Shown here: in pieces, positions 30,031 to 39,039 of the stretch
Numbering within the stretch: the first letter of the stretch is position 1
Layout of the letters: each line of letters opens with the position of its first letter
NCBI RefSeq assembly: GCF_030813435.1
Contig: NZ_JAUSUG010000003.1
Coordinates: 124,001-188,000 of the forward strand
From: Evansella vedderi
GTDB taxonomy: Bacteria > Bacillota > Bacilli > Bacillales > Salisediminibacteriaceae
Direction: 5' to 3'
DNA length: 64,000 bases
The notes under the pieces: generated by a model
Seen by the model: only the letters and a program-made list of their open reading frames with translations
The model's database searches: none
What the model was told of the DNA's origin: nothing
Translations under genes and position numbers: made by a program

Positions 30031-30138
30031 AACACAGTATTTGTATTTTCAGGGTAGACCAATAAGCAATTTAAAATTGCACCATGGATTATGAAAAACA
30101 TATTTTAACGGAGTAATGAGCGCTATATTAAGGGGAGT

Positions 30139-30678
30139 CTATTTATGAAACTTCAATAGTAAATCCACTTCTGCAATGCCCATATTTAATTTCTGAGCAA
30201 TTTCCATTACAGTATAGCCCTGTTGATGAAGTGATAAAACTCTTGAGGTATCTGATGGAGTAGTGTCATGCTCCTCTTCTTTTGGGGTAGGGGGAGCATA
30301 ATCTTTATATTTTTCCTCATCCTTTAACATAGGAAGCTCTTCTTCCTTAGTCTCATTTTTTTCCTCAGTAACCTTCGTTGACTCAACTCCAGAAACATCA
30401 ACATGCGTAATAGAGGGTTTCGGACTCTTTTGAGTTTGTTCAGTTTGTTGTTTTAACTCATTCGCACGTTGCAGTCCCTTTTCCTTAAGGACCATTTTGA
30501 CTAAACGTTCATTGTTTTCCTTCATCTCTGCCGTATAGGATAGCAGTAAATCTTCCATTTCCTTTAAGTTTTTTTCTTGATCTACAGGATTTTGCTCCTT
30601 TTGTCGTTGAAAAAGAAGAATCATAAAGTAAAAACTCACAAGGTGTAAAATAAAACTAATTATTAATAAATAACCCAT
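30139..30678 (-). CDS. swrB: SwrB-like membrane protein (DUF6115)
   Basis: 179 residues. It has one N-terminal membrane helix (residues 3-22), a charged coiled-coil-prone middle (about 25-150), and a C-terminal helix-turn-helix-like end (SRVLSLHQQGYTVMEIAQKLNMGIAEVDLLLKF). The layout and place after sigD match SwrB, which in B. subtilis promotes flagellar export gate activation and swarming. The middle region is poorly conserved, so identity rests on the ends and position. Last gene of the fla/che operon; no clear terminator follows within 100 nt. Confidence 0.75.
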   Translation of the reverse strand: MGYLLIISFILHLVSFYFMILLFQRQKEQNPVDQEKNLKEMEDLLLSYTAEMKENNERLVKMVLKEKGLQRANELKQQTEQTQKSPKPSITHVDVSGVESTKVTEEKNETKEEELPMLKDEEKYKDYAPPTPKEEEHDTTPSDTSRVLSLHQQGYTVMEIAQKLNMGIAEVDLLLKFHK

Positions 30679-30688
30679 TGTAAATATG

Positions 30689-31015
30689 TCACCACTTCAC
30701 ATCAAAATTTTTCCCTTTGTATGGATGTAACTCTTTCTTAAATTGCTCTTCTGTTTCTTCCGTCTGGGAATTCCTTTTTTTTCGCTGTTGTTTTTTTATT
30801 CCTTTACCCCTATTGTCATCCTTGTTTATACGTGGTTTTTCCCCTTGTTCCATTTTGTTTACGGTAGCTTTTTTTCTCAACTGGTCTTCTGTGTTTTTTT
30901 GAGCCAAATGGTCTTGACTCACAGTACCCCTCTGCTGTATTTGATCTTGAAGCTTTCCAGCAGTTTGGGTCCTTGGTAAGGCAACTTGTAATTCAATGGA
31001 CTTTAAACCGCTCAT
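30689..31015 (-). CDS. Conserved small fla/che-operon protein of unknown function
   Basis: 108 residues, very hydrophilic and lysine/glutamine-rich, with no membrane segment. The N-terminus LKSIELQVALPRTQTAGKLQ and the C-terminus HPYKGKNFDVKW look conserved, with a low-complexity charged middle. I recall similar short proteins between the DUF342 gene and swrB in other Bacillus but know no function. Its ATG follows GGAGGGG, and the swrB start is 11 nt after its stop region, so it is part of the operon tail. Confidence 0.7.
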   Translation of the reverse strand: MSGLKSIELQVALPRTQTAGKLQDQIQQRGTVSQDHLAQKNTEDQLRKKATVNKMEQGEKPRINKDDNRGKGIKKQQRKKRNSQTEETEEQFKKELHPYKGKNFDVKW

Positions 31016-31062
31016 CTATACCCCTCCAATAGAAAAGCATCACTGAATATTTAACCATCAAT

Positions 31063-32442
31063 CTAGAGATGCTCTAGCCTAATTTCACTTTTTGCTAATT
31101 TAAATACAATTTTTTGATGATTAGTAAGCACTTTTCTCCTATATTTACCAAAAAAAATATCTGTATTTGGGAAAACATTTTTATATATCTTTATGGCCGC
31201 ATTTGGTTGAGAGTCTAGCAAATCATGTAAATCTAGCAACTTTTCTTTCTTATTCTCCATTAATGCTGTCGTTTCTTCTATTGTATGGCGAACTCTAAGC
31301 TTCAATATTCTTTCCTTTTGGGAAAGTGCACCAAGCTGTTCTTTTTTCTTTATTGTATCGAATAAGAGACTCAACTTTTGTAATTCCGACTCAGACTCAA
31401 GGATTGATTTCTTGTAATCCCTTTCCTTTTCAATAACCTGTTGACTGACCCCTACGTAAAAGACAGTGGGGGTATTCATGGAATTTCCTGCTTCGTTTAC
31501 TTCAATCCCTTGTCCTGCTGAAATATTCCCTCCTACAATGTTACCTCGTCCTCCTTTACAATAAACATACCCGAGAGCATCAATCTGACTATGAAGGATC
31601 GATTGATTAACATTTAAATCCCCATCGACTTGAATATTCCCTTGATTAATAAATGACGTATGTAAATTGCCCTTTGCTTTAATGGAACCTTTTCCTTGGG
31701 CAACAATTCCTTGTTGTATAAAAATGGAGCCCCCAGCTGTTAATTCTGCCCCTTCCACCGTTCCGTGAACACGAATATCTCCTTTAGCAACGACCTTAAA
31801 TCCAGACGGCACTCCACCCCGTATATTTACATTACCCACAAAATCAATGTTACCTACCTTCATATCTAAATCTCCATTAACCTCATAAGAAGGAAAAACA
31901 TGAATTACCTTCTTCTCAGGAGAAATTTGCCCATCAATTAATGAAATAACACGAAGACCGTCTTCACTTATTTTGGTGTTTTTCCCTGGTCTTAATGTAA
32001 AGTCACGGCTTGGTTTAACCTTAATTTCTTGGCCCAAAACATCTATTCCATTTTTTCCATCTTCCTTCTCTACTTTTAAACCAACAACATCTCCGGACAC
32101 TACGGAAGGTATTACTATTATTTCTTTTAAATCTTTAAAAAGATCATTTCCGTTACCTTCAGATTTATCTTTATCCTGATGGTAGTAGACAGGTTTCAAG
32201 TAAGCACTTTTTCCTTCTACTGGAGGTAAGCCTTCGGCTATAACAGCAGGAAGGCTTATTTGACCATTCACTATATCTATTAATACATTTTCATTAATAC
32301 CATTTACAATTCCCCTTTCCCGCAGAACTTTGTGTAAATCCTCTAAAGTCACTTCATCCTCAAAATCCTTATTTTTCTTTAAAATAGCTTTAAGGTTGTT
32401 ATTTAATAACTCTATTTTGAAAAAATCATGTATCGTCTCCAC
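31063..32442 (-). CDS. FapA-type DUF342 domain protein
   Basis: 459 residues. A central DUF342/FapA right-handed beta-helix (about 165-320) has repeated glycine-valine turns (GNVNIRGGVPSGFKVVAKGDIRVHG in two pieces, AKGNLHTSFINQGNIQVDGDL). A C-terminal coiled coil (about 335-410) follows. FapA-like proteins in Vibrio and Bacillus are linked to cell polarity or regulation, but the role of this operon-borne member is unknown. The start is GTG at 32442 with AAAGGGG upstream. It is between sigD and the small gene; B. subtilis lacks it here. Confidence 0.82.
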   Translation of the reverse strand: METIHDFFKIELLNNNLKAILKKNKDFEDEVTLEDLHKVLRERGIVNGINENVLIDIVNGQISLPAVIAEGLPPVEGKSAYLKPVYYHQDKDKSEGNGNDLFKDLKEIIVIPSVVSGDVVGLKVEKEDGKNGIDVLGQEIKVKPSRDFTLRPGKNTKISEDGLRVISLIDGQISPEKKVIHVFPSYEVNGDLDMKVGNIDFVGNVNIRGGVPSGFKVVAKGDIRVHGTVEGAELTAGGSIFIQQGIVAQGKGSIKAKGNLHTSFINQGNIQVDGDLNVNQSILHSQIDALGYVYCKGGRGNIVGGNISAGQGIEVNEAGNSMNTPTVFYVGVSQQVIEKERDYKKSILESESELQKLSLLFDTIKKKEQLGALSQKERILKLRVRHTIEETTALMENKKEKLLDLHDLLDSQPNAAIKIYKNVFPNTDIFFGKYRRKVLTNHQKIVFKLAKSEIRLEHL

Positions 32443-32509
32443 AAAAAGAGCCCCTTTCTTCTATGAAATTTGCAATAAAAGTTTCAATAGCTATAAAAAG
32501 GGGAAGCAT

Positions 32510-33271
32510 TTAATCCGTTTTTAACCGTTGCTGTAATTTAAATATAATTCTGGAATGGATTTGTGAAATCCTAGATGTGGAAAGGTTTAATATTTCACCA
32601 ATTTCCGTTAATGTTAATTCTTCAAAATAAAATAGACTTATAATTAACTGCTCTTTTTCAGTTAATGATTTTATGACTTCTGCTAACTCTTCAAGTTGCC
32701 CCTGATGGTTTATTCTCTGTTCAGGAGTCGGTGTTTTATCATCCTTTAATGTAGAAGTATAAGTATCATCCTTGTCTGAATCCTTAGTAGGTTCATCAAT
32801 AGACAGCTGATTTGCTAGAAAGCTTTCATTCATGGTATGAAGTACTTCACCTTCGTCCATTTGTAAAAATTCAGCTACTTCTTTAGCATTAACATAACGC
32901 CCAAATTTTTGTTCTAGCTTCTCAGTCGCTTTTTCTATCTTTTTTGCCTTTTCCCTTACAGATCGCGGTAACCAATCCTCCTGGCGAAGACCATCAATGA
33001 TGGCACCACGTATACGAAAGGAAGCATACGTATCGAATTTTAATTCCCGATGTTCATCAAATTTTTCTAATGCATCATATAGACCTAGCATCCCATTACT
33101 ACGTAAATCATCCAATTGTACATTACGGGGAAGGTTAGCTCCAATCCTCTGAACATGGTATTCCACTAAGGGGAGATATGCTTTTATTAATCTTTCACAT
33201 GCTGAAGAATCACGTCCATCACTCCAGCTATTCCAATCTTGTTTTAATGTTGCGGCGGTGACTTGCGACAT
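32510..33271 (-). CDS. sigD: RNA polymerase sigma factor SigD (FliA/WhiG family)
   Basis: 253 residues from ATG 33269-33271. Region 2 contains MLGLYDALEKFDEHRELKFDTYASFRIRGAIIDGLR in pieces; region 3 and region 4 (LTEIGEILNLSTSRISQIHSRII) follow. It directs late flagellar genes (flagellin, motAB, chemoreceptors, autolysins) and is held by FlgM. AGGAGG lies 6 nt before the chosen ATG; a 7-codon in-frame extension overlaps that site. Its distal position in the long operon is the feature that tunes SigD level in B. subtilis. Confidence 0.96.
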   Translation of the reverse strand: MSQVTAATLKQDWNSWSDGRDSSACERLIKAYLPLVEYHVQRIGANLPRNVQLDDLRSNGMLGLYDALEKFDEHRELKFDTYASFRIRGAIIDGLRQEDWLPRSVREKAKKIEKATEKLEQKFGRYVNAKEVAEFLQMDEGEVLHTMNESFLANQLSIDEPTKDSDKDDTYTSTLKDDKTPTPEQRINHQGQLEELAEVIKSLTEKEQLIISLFYFEELTLTEIGEILNLSTSRISQIHSRIIFKLQQRLKTD

Positions 33272-33325
33272 GGGACCCCTCCTAATCTTCATGATTTAAC
33301 TTTTCATAATAGAAGCTATTAATAA

Positions 33326-33814
33326 TTAAAGTTCTTTTGTGCCTTGATTTACTGTACGAATTTCTAAAATGGATGTAGATGGGTCGAATTCAATGGTCCT
33401 CCCATTATTTCCCCCAACATCCTCTCCGATAATTTTTATACCATAATGGTTTAAAATCTTACGTACTGCCTCAACATTCCTTGGCCCAATACGCATCCTC
33501 TCATTACTGCACCCAAAATGAAACATTTGAGCTCCCCCTGCTATTTTTGCTTTTAAACGGTAAGGGGAAGCACCATCTTTTAAGAGTTCTGTTAACATAT
33601 CAGCAATAGCAGTGTCCGCATATTTAGCCCGTTGAATAGTATTTGTCCTAGCCATGACTGACTCGGGGAGCATAATATGAGCTAGTCCACATATCTTACT
33701 CCATTCATCAAATATAATAATACCCACACAAGAACCTAATCCCGAGGTACGTATTTTGTCAGGTGCCTTAGCAAAATCGAAATGTGCCATCCCCACTTTA
33801 ATAACCCTACTCAT
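33326..33814 (-). CDS. cheD: Chemoreceptor glutamine deamidase CheD
   Basis: 162 residues. The catalytic triad aligns as T23, C29 (SGLGSCVG) and H46 (GLAHIMLP). It deamidates glutamines of chemoreceptors and also binds CheC, raising CheC phosphatase activity. It overlaps cheC by 8 nt, consistent with balanced production of the CheC-CheD pair. Confidence 0.96.
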   Translation of the reverse strand: MSRVIKVGMAHFDFAKAPDKIRTSGLGSCVGIIIFDEWSKICGLAHIMLPESVMARTNTIQRAKYADTAIADMLTELLKDGASPYRLKAKIAGGAQMFHFGCSNERMRIGPRNVEAVRKILNHYGIKIIGEDVGGNNGRTIEFDPSTSILEIRTVNQGTKEL

Positions 33815-34448
33815 TCACCTTTACTCCCAAGGAGGTAAAAATCTGTTCCAAAGAGTCTGGATCAGGTAATAAGAAAAAATGACCTTTTGATCCCATTACA
33901 TCATTTTCCATTTTCTCATTGATTTCTGTATTAATAAGAATAGCTACATCCCCAGCCTCAGAAAACTCCATTAAACCATAGCTTAATATGGCCATTGGCA
34001 TATCAATAGCTAAGGCTGGGGGAGTTGGTTGTAAATGTAAACCAGTAAAATCCGAAAAGGCAGATAAATAAGAGCCTGCAAGAATATTTCCCACTTCACT
34101 TAGTGCTGATAAAGCCATCTCATTAACAGTTGGAAGGGTAAAATCTATCATAGGATCGCCCACTATTTGCTGAATCAGCTTTGAGGCTTCTTCAGCTTGT
34201 ATCATAAAAAACATATGTCCTGAAGCTTCACCTTGAATTCTGAAGTAAATGGCAGCTACAACCCCTTCTTCATCCCCAACAGAGTCATTCATTTCTTTAA
34301 AAGGGACTACTTTAACTGCCGGAACCTTCATATCTATCCCTTTATTTAAGAGTTTCGACATTGCCGTAGCAGCATGGCCTGCCCCGATATTCCCAACCTC
34401 CTGTAGAACATCTAAGTACTTGGGTTCCATCCCCTTCAAATAGCTCAT
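33807..34448 (-). CDS. cheC: CheY-P phosphatase CheC
   Basis: 213 residues with two phosphatase half-sites: EVGNIGAGHA (E17, N20) and SEVGNILAGSYL near residue 120. It dephosphorylates CheY-P and partners CheD in the Bacillus adaptation loop. Its ATG overlaps the cheW stop by one base (TAATG). The window also has FliY with a related CheC-like domain, giving two phosphatases, at different sites, as in B. subtilis. Confidence 0.96.
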   Translation of the reverse strand: MSYLKGMEPKYLDVLQEVGNIGAGHAATAMSKLLNKGIDMKVPAVKVVPFKEMNDSVGDEEGVVAAIYFRIQGEASGHMFFMIQAEEASKLIQQIVGDPMIDFTLPTVNEMALSALSEVGNILAGSYLSAFSDFTGLHLQPTPPALAIDMPMAILSYGLMEFSEAGDVAILINTEINEKMENDVMGSKGHFFLLPDPDSLEQIFTSLGVKVNE

Positions 34449-34927
34449 TACGTATTAGCCTCTAAATTTTCCATTTCTTTTATTTCATCTGTACGAAGAA
34501 CTTTATCAAGGTTTAAAATGATTAATAATCTTTTATCTAGTTTTGCGATTCCTCGAATATAATCTGCCTCTATACCTCCAACTACTTCTGGGGGTGCTTC
34601 TATGGCTTCTATAGGAACATCTATTACATCATTTGCACCGTCTACCACTAAACCAACATTCATGTCCTCAATAGATACGATAATCACTCGGGATGTATCT
34701 GTATACTCCTGTGCTTCCATTCCAAACCTGCTTCTTAAATCGATTATTGGAGTTACGACTCCTCGAAGATTAATAACCCCTTTAACAAATTCCGGTGATC
34801 TAGGGACTCTAGTAATATGTTGAAGTCTTTCAATGGATCGTACCTGATCCACTTCTACACCATATTCTTCGTTTCTAAGCTGAAATACAATCGCTTTTAA
34901 ATCCTTTTCTACACTTATTTTGCTCAT
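34448..34927 (-). CDS. cheW: Chemotaxis coupling protein CheW
   Basis: 159 residues, one CheW SH3-like domain (VFQLRNEEYGVEVDQVRSIERL, TRVPRSPEFVKGVINLRGVVTPIIDLR in parts). It couples CheA to receptors in polar arrays. The ATG at 34925-34927 lies 7 nt after GGGGGAGGG; a six-codon in-frame extension holds that site. It lies between cheA and cheC. Confidence 0.96.
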   Translation of the reverse strand: MSKISVEKDLKAIVFQLRNEEYGVEVDQVRSIERLQHITRVPRSPEFVKGVINLRGVVTPIIDLRSRFGMEAQEYTDTSRVIIVSIEDMNVGLVVDGANDVIDVPIEAIEAPPEVVGGIEADYIRGIAKLDKRLLIILNLDKVLRTDEIKEMENLEANT

Positions 34928-35028
34928 TTGTATTCCCTCCCCCATGTATATTCTGTTTTATTCGACAAAATCCCTCAAATAATTATCCCATTCCATTCCA
35001 AATACGTACATAGTTCTTTCCTGTCCTA

Positions 35029-37053
35029 TTATTTAATGAAAGCATTGCAATCAATAATTAAAGCAACTTCACCGTTTCCTAAAATTGTTGCACCTGAAAT
35101 GGCAAAGGTAGAAGTTAAATAGTTTCCTAACGATTTCAAAACGATCTCTTGCTGCCCTATAAAAGAATTGACCACTAAAGCTGCCATTTTATCTGATTTT
35201 CTTACCACAACTACAGAGTAATATTCACTTTGCTCCTTACTTACGGGCACTTGGAAAAACTCCGTTAAATCAATAACAGGAACAACACTTCCTCTAAAAT
35301 CAATGACCTTCTGGTTATGGGCCGAAAGTATATCCTCTTCTTTAATTATTGCCGTTTCAATAATAGAGGAGAGCGGGAGTGCATAAATTTCATCCTGCAC
35401 CTCTACTAGCATTGCTGAAATAATCGATAAGGTTAATGGTAATTGAATAGAAAAAGTAGTTCCTTCCCCTGGATTAGAAAAAACAGAGACGCTTCCCCCT
35501 AAGGATTCGATTTTATTTTTTACTACATCCAGGCCAACTCCTCGGCCAGATATGTCGGAAATTTCTTCTGCAGTACTAAAACCACTAGAAAATAAAAGCT
35601 CGTCCACTTCTTGATCTGTTAGAGTTGCTGCTGTTTCCCTATGAATAATTCCATTATTTATCGCTTTATCCATTACTTTTTGGCGGTTTATTCCGGCTCC
35701 ATCATCAGAAACCTCTATAAAAACATGATTACCACTATGGTAGGCCTTTAAGGTGATTTTACCTATCTCTGACTTCCCTTCCCTTTTCCTTATATCACAG
35801 CTTTCAATTCCATGATCAATGGAATTTCGTAGCAAGTGAACGAGTGGATCACCAATCTCATCTATAACTGTTCTATCAAGCTCTGTAGAAGCACCGACGA
35901 TTTCTAAATCTACCATTTTATTTAGCTCTTTAGCGAGACCACGAACCATCCTTGGGAAGCGATTAAATACATGGTCGACCGGAACCATTCTCATCGTTAA
36001 AATGATACTTTGAAGGTCACTTGATATTCTTGACATATGTTCCACAGTTTCCGTTAAATCATTGTCCTTTAATTCACTAGATATTTGCTCAAGACGTCCA
36101 CGATCAATAACTAATTCCTCAAACAAATTCATCAAGCTGTCAAGTCGTTCGATATTTACTCGAATCGTTTTACTTGATGTACCGTTTTTTATTTGAGAAC
36201 TAGTGGTGGTGTCACCCTTTTCTTCTACAGGAAGGGAGGGGTTTACATCCTCTTCCGTCGTTACCGATTTTTGGGGTTGATTGGACTCTTTAGAGCTTCT
36301 CTTCCCCTTTTCCATTGTTAATTCTTGAATACTTACACTTTCAATCTCAGATACTTTTAATACTTTTCCTTTTACATCGCTTTCTGCTTCCTTCGTTATT
36401 AAAGTAACAGAAAAATCAAAGTCAAAAGATTCCTCTTCCAACTCTTCCACAGAAGGTACAGATTTAATTACTTCACCGATTTGTTCTAATACTTCAAACA
36501 CCATATATACCCTTGCAGCCTTTAAGATACAATCTTCCCGTAAAGAAATAGATACATAATATGCATTAAAGCCTTGTTCCCTAGACTGAGATAAAACGGT
36601 TTGCTCAAAATCATCATAATCTGTAATTTCCATCTGATTTATAATTTCTATTGTAGTGGAAGTCTCTTCGAAAGATCCTTTTTCAAGCATTTCTAGCTTT
36701 TTCACTATTTCTGTTACATTTTTTTGCCCGTTGCCTCCATCGGCAATATCTTGAATCATAGCTTCTAAATAATCAACAGATTCAAATACCATATCTATTA
36801 ATTCGCTGGATGCCATGATAATTTCATTACGTATTCCATCTAGAACATTTTCCATTTGATGGGTTAGATTTGCCAAATCACTGAACCCCATCGTAGCTGA
36901 CATTCCCTTTAAAGTGTGTGCTGAACGGAAAATTTCGTTAATGATATTCTCTTCTGAAGGATTTTTTTCTAACAGCAGTAAATTATCATTGATTGCTTGC
37001 AAATGCTCCTTACTTTCATCGATGAACATATCTAAATATTGACTTTTATCCAT
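35029..37053 (-). CDS. cheA: Chemotaxis histidine kinase CheA
   Basis: 674 residues: P1 with phospho-accepting H46 (SAHTLKGMSATMGF), P2 CheY/CheB-binding domain (about 155-245), a charged linker, and P3 dimerisation (about 295-360). The P4 ATPase follows (N box VHLLRNSIDHGIE, G boxes DDGAGI and GRGVGLDVV), then P5 CheW-like (about 535-674). It phosphorylates CheY and CheB according to receptor state. It follows cheB by 11 nt. Confidence 0.97.
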   Translation of the reverse strand: MDKSQYLDMFIDESKEHLQAINDNLLLLEKNPSEENIINEIFRSAHTLKGMSATMGFSDLANLTHQMENVLDGIRNEIIMASSELIDMVFESVDYLEAMIQDIADGGNGQKNVTEIVKKLEMLEKGSFEETSTTIEIINQMEITDYDDFEQTVLSQSREQGFNAYYVSISLREDCILKAARVYMVFEVLEQIGEVIKSVPSVEELEEESFDFDFSVTLITKEAESDVKGKVLKVSEIESVSIQELTMEKGKRSSKESNQPQKSVTTEEDVNPSLPVEEKGDTTTSSQIKNGTSSKTIRVNIERLDSLMNLFEELVIDRGRLEQISSELKDNDLTETVEHMSRISSDLQSIILTMRMVPVDHVFNRFPRMVRGLAKELNKMVDLEIVGASTELDRTVIDEIGDPLVHLLRNSIDHGIESCDIRKREGKSEIGKITLKAYHSGNHVFIEVSDDGAGINRQKVMDKAINNGIIHRETAATLTDQEVDELLFSSGFSTAEEISDISGRGVGLDVVKNKIESLGGSVSVFSNPGEGTTFSIQLPLTLSIISAMLVEVQDEIYALPLSSIIETAIIKEEDILSAHNQKVIDFRGSVVPVIDLTEFFQVPVSKEQSEYYSVVVVRKSDKMAALVVNSFIGQQEIVLKSLGNYLTSTFAISGATILGNGEVALIIDCNAFIK

Positions 37054-37064
37054 GAAGACCCCTC

Positions 37065-38150
37065 CTACTTACAATGGCGTACAATTGTTGAAGCTACTTG
37101 TTCGATGTTTACTATAATATCTACCTTGTTTGTTTCAATGGCAGCGCGGGGCATACCATACACTATGGCTGACTCATTGGATTCTGCAACAGCTATCGTA
37201 GGGGTGGTTTTCTTCAGTTGTAATAAGCCGTTTTTTCCATCAGATCCCATACCTGTTAAGATGATAGCCATTACATCTTGCTTTGGAAGCTCAGATAATG
37301 ACAGGAATAAGGCATCAACAGATGGGCGGTGATTATTTATTTGTTCTGATTGATCCAGTACGATGACTAGGGCAGTACCAAGTCTCCTTACCTTTAAATG
37401 GTAACCTCCGGGTGCAATATAGGCTACACCCCTTTGGACAAATTCTCCATTCTCCGCCTCTTTTACTGAAATTTTGGACAAAGTATTCAATCTTTCACTT
37501 AATGATTTAGTAAACCCAATAGGCATATGCTGTACAATAAGGATTGGGTGAGGAAAGTCTTCCGGTAACTCCGATAAAATTCTTTGCAATGCTTTCGGAC
37601 CACCAGTTGAAGTCCCTATAGCGATTATTCCTTTTGAACTTAATTTTTTTGAATTTATGAAAGGATAGGAGACTGGAAAACTATTACTAACTTCTGAAAT
37701 AATTGGAGCTTCTTTACATGGATCTTTCTGGTGATTAGTTGATAATTTAGTGATGGAAACCTTTGCACCATAAATTACCTTATCAATTAAATCTGTCTGT
37801 ACTTTATAAATATCTAAGGAAATGGATCCTGAAGGTTTCTCAATAAAGTCAAATGCACCGTACTCCATTGCACGTATTGTCGTTGCGGCCCCTTCTTTAG
37901 TAGTACTTGAAACCATAATAACCGGCTTCGGATACTCCCTCATTATTATTTGGAGTGCTTCAAGTCCATCCATTATAGGCATTTCCACATCTAGTGTAAT
38001 GACATCAGGGTTATGAAGCTTGATCTTTTTTAAAGCATCTTCCCCATTTCTCGCCCTGTCAACCACCTTAATCCGAGAGTCCTTTTCTAAAATATCTGAG
38101 ATCATTTTCCTCATAAACGCGGAGTCGTCTACTACAAGAACGTTTATCAT
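37065..38150 (-). CDS. cheB: Chemotaxis methylesterase CheB
   Basis: 361 residues. The receiver domain has acidic pocket D8/D9 and phospho-acceptor D54. The C-terminal esterase has the serine motif AIGTSTGGPKAL, histidine in VQHMPIGFTKSL, and aspartate in GMGSDGKNG. It demethylates receptors in adaptation. Its start overlaps the flhG stop by one base. Confidence 0.97.
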   Translation of the reverse strand: MINVLVVDDSAFMRKMISDILEKDSRIKVVDRARNGEDALKKIKLHNPDVITLDVEMPIMDGLEALQIIMREYPKPVIMVSSTTKEGAATTIRAMEYGAFDFIEKPSGSISLDIYKVQTDLIDKVIYGAKVSITKLSTNHQKDPCKEAPIISEVSNSFPVSYPFINSKKLSSKGIIAIGTSTGGPKALQRILSELPEDFPHPILIVQHMPIGFTKSLSERLNTLSKISVKEAENGEFVQRGVAYIAPGGYHLKVRRLGTALVIVLDQSEQINNHRPSVDALFLSLSELPKQDVMAIILTGMGSDGKNGLLQLKKTTPTIAVAESNESAIVYGMPRAAIETNKVDIIVNIEQVASTIVRHCK

Positions 38151-39037
38151 TATATCCCCTGCTTTCGGAAGAAGCTTGTGAACCTGTCCACAAAGCTGTG
38201 AAGGGAGTTACCACCTTTATCACTTTGAATTTCCGTCGTTCCTATATAGGATTTAGCGGTTTCTTTTATCGCTTTAGAAGACTCTGCCCTCGGAGACTTT
38301 AAAATAAATGGTGTTTGCGAACGTACGGCTTTCGATACAGCCTCATCATCAGGAATAGTGGAAAGATGTGTTATTTCCTTTCCCAAAAACTTGGAACATA
38401 CTGCTGCCATATTTTCTGCTGTTAAGGGACCTTCCCGACGATCATGGATTCTATTAACCACCAAGGAAATTGGTAATTTTTTATCTTGTGAATGTATATA
38501 TTTAATCGTTGCGTAAGCATCTGTAATCGACGTGGGTTCCGGAGTCGTTACTAATATTACCTCATGAGCCGATAGTAGAAATTGAAGACTATCATTAGAA
38601 ACACCTGCTGCCATATCAAAAATGATATAATCATAATCTTGTTGTAACAAAAACAATTGTTTAATAAATATATCTATTTTTTGTTGATTCATTTCAAATA
38701 ATTCAGTTAGGCCGGATCCACCAGATACAAAGGTTAACCCTTCAGGACCGTCCTCGATAATTTCTCTAATGTTCAAGTCCTTCTCTAACATATCCACAAT
38801 CGATTGGAAGGACGTTCTTCCTAAAAGAATATCCACATTTGCCATCCCAATGTCTAAATCAAATACCAAAACCTTTTTATTTAATTGTTGTAACGCAATA
38901 GCAAAATTGACAACAAAATTAGATTTTCCGACTCCACCTTTACCACTGACAACAGCAATAACCTTTGTATTCTTTATGGCACCTTGTCGAACATATGCCA
39001 TTCTTTCCCTTAATACATCTGCTTGGTCTTTCATCAT
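38150..39037 (-). CDS. flhG: Flagellar number regulator FlhG (MinD-like ATPase, YlxH)
   Basis: 295 residues. The N-terminal DQADVLR motif (residues 4-10) is the helix that activates FlhF GTPase. A deviant Walker A GKGGVGKSN is near 32-40; switch regions FDLDIGMANVD and FDMAAGVS follow. A C-terminal amphipathic segment (FVDRFTSFFRKQGI) is expected to be the membrane-targeting helix. It controls number and spacing of flagella. It lies just after flhF (2-nt gap). Confidence 0.95.
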   Translation of the reverse strand: MMKDQADVLRERMAYVRQGAIKNTKVIAVVSGKGGVGKSNFVVNFAIALQQLNKKVLVFDLDIGMANVDILLGRTSFQSIVDMLEKDLNIREIIEDGPEGLTFVSGGSGLTELFEMNQQKIDIFIKQLFLLQQDYDYIIFDMAAGVSNDSLQFLLSAHEVILVTTPEPTSITDAYATIKYIHSQDKKLPISLVVNRIHDRREGPLTAENMAAVCSKFLGKEITHLSTIPDDEAVSKAVRSQTPFILKSPRAESSKAIKETAKSYIGTTEIQSDKGGNSLHSFVDRFTSFFRKQGI

Positions 39038-39039
39038 TG

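Larger units (their letters stand above)
29593..30099. repeat. Tandem repeat block between swrB and rpsB
   Basis: The motif TTGCACCATG, then 3-4 nt, then ATGAAAA occurs three times (from about 29594, 29868 and 30077), at spacings of roughly 270 and 210 nt. Before the second and third copies lies the shared stretch TTTGTATTTTCAGG (29831-29844, 30040-30053). A GC-rich segment lies between successive copies. The block is thus two units, each a GC-rich core plus an AT-rich joint. It fills most of the 590-nt gap downstream of the fla/che operon; no gene is visible in it. Confidence 0.65.

Noticed and set aside
29760-30101. 113-codon open frame on the minus strand across the swrB-rpsB gap
   Set aside because: It lies wholly within GC-rich dispersed repeats and joint motifs, has no good ribosome binding site and encodes a compositionally odd peptide; not a gene.
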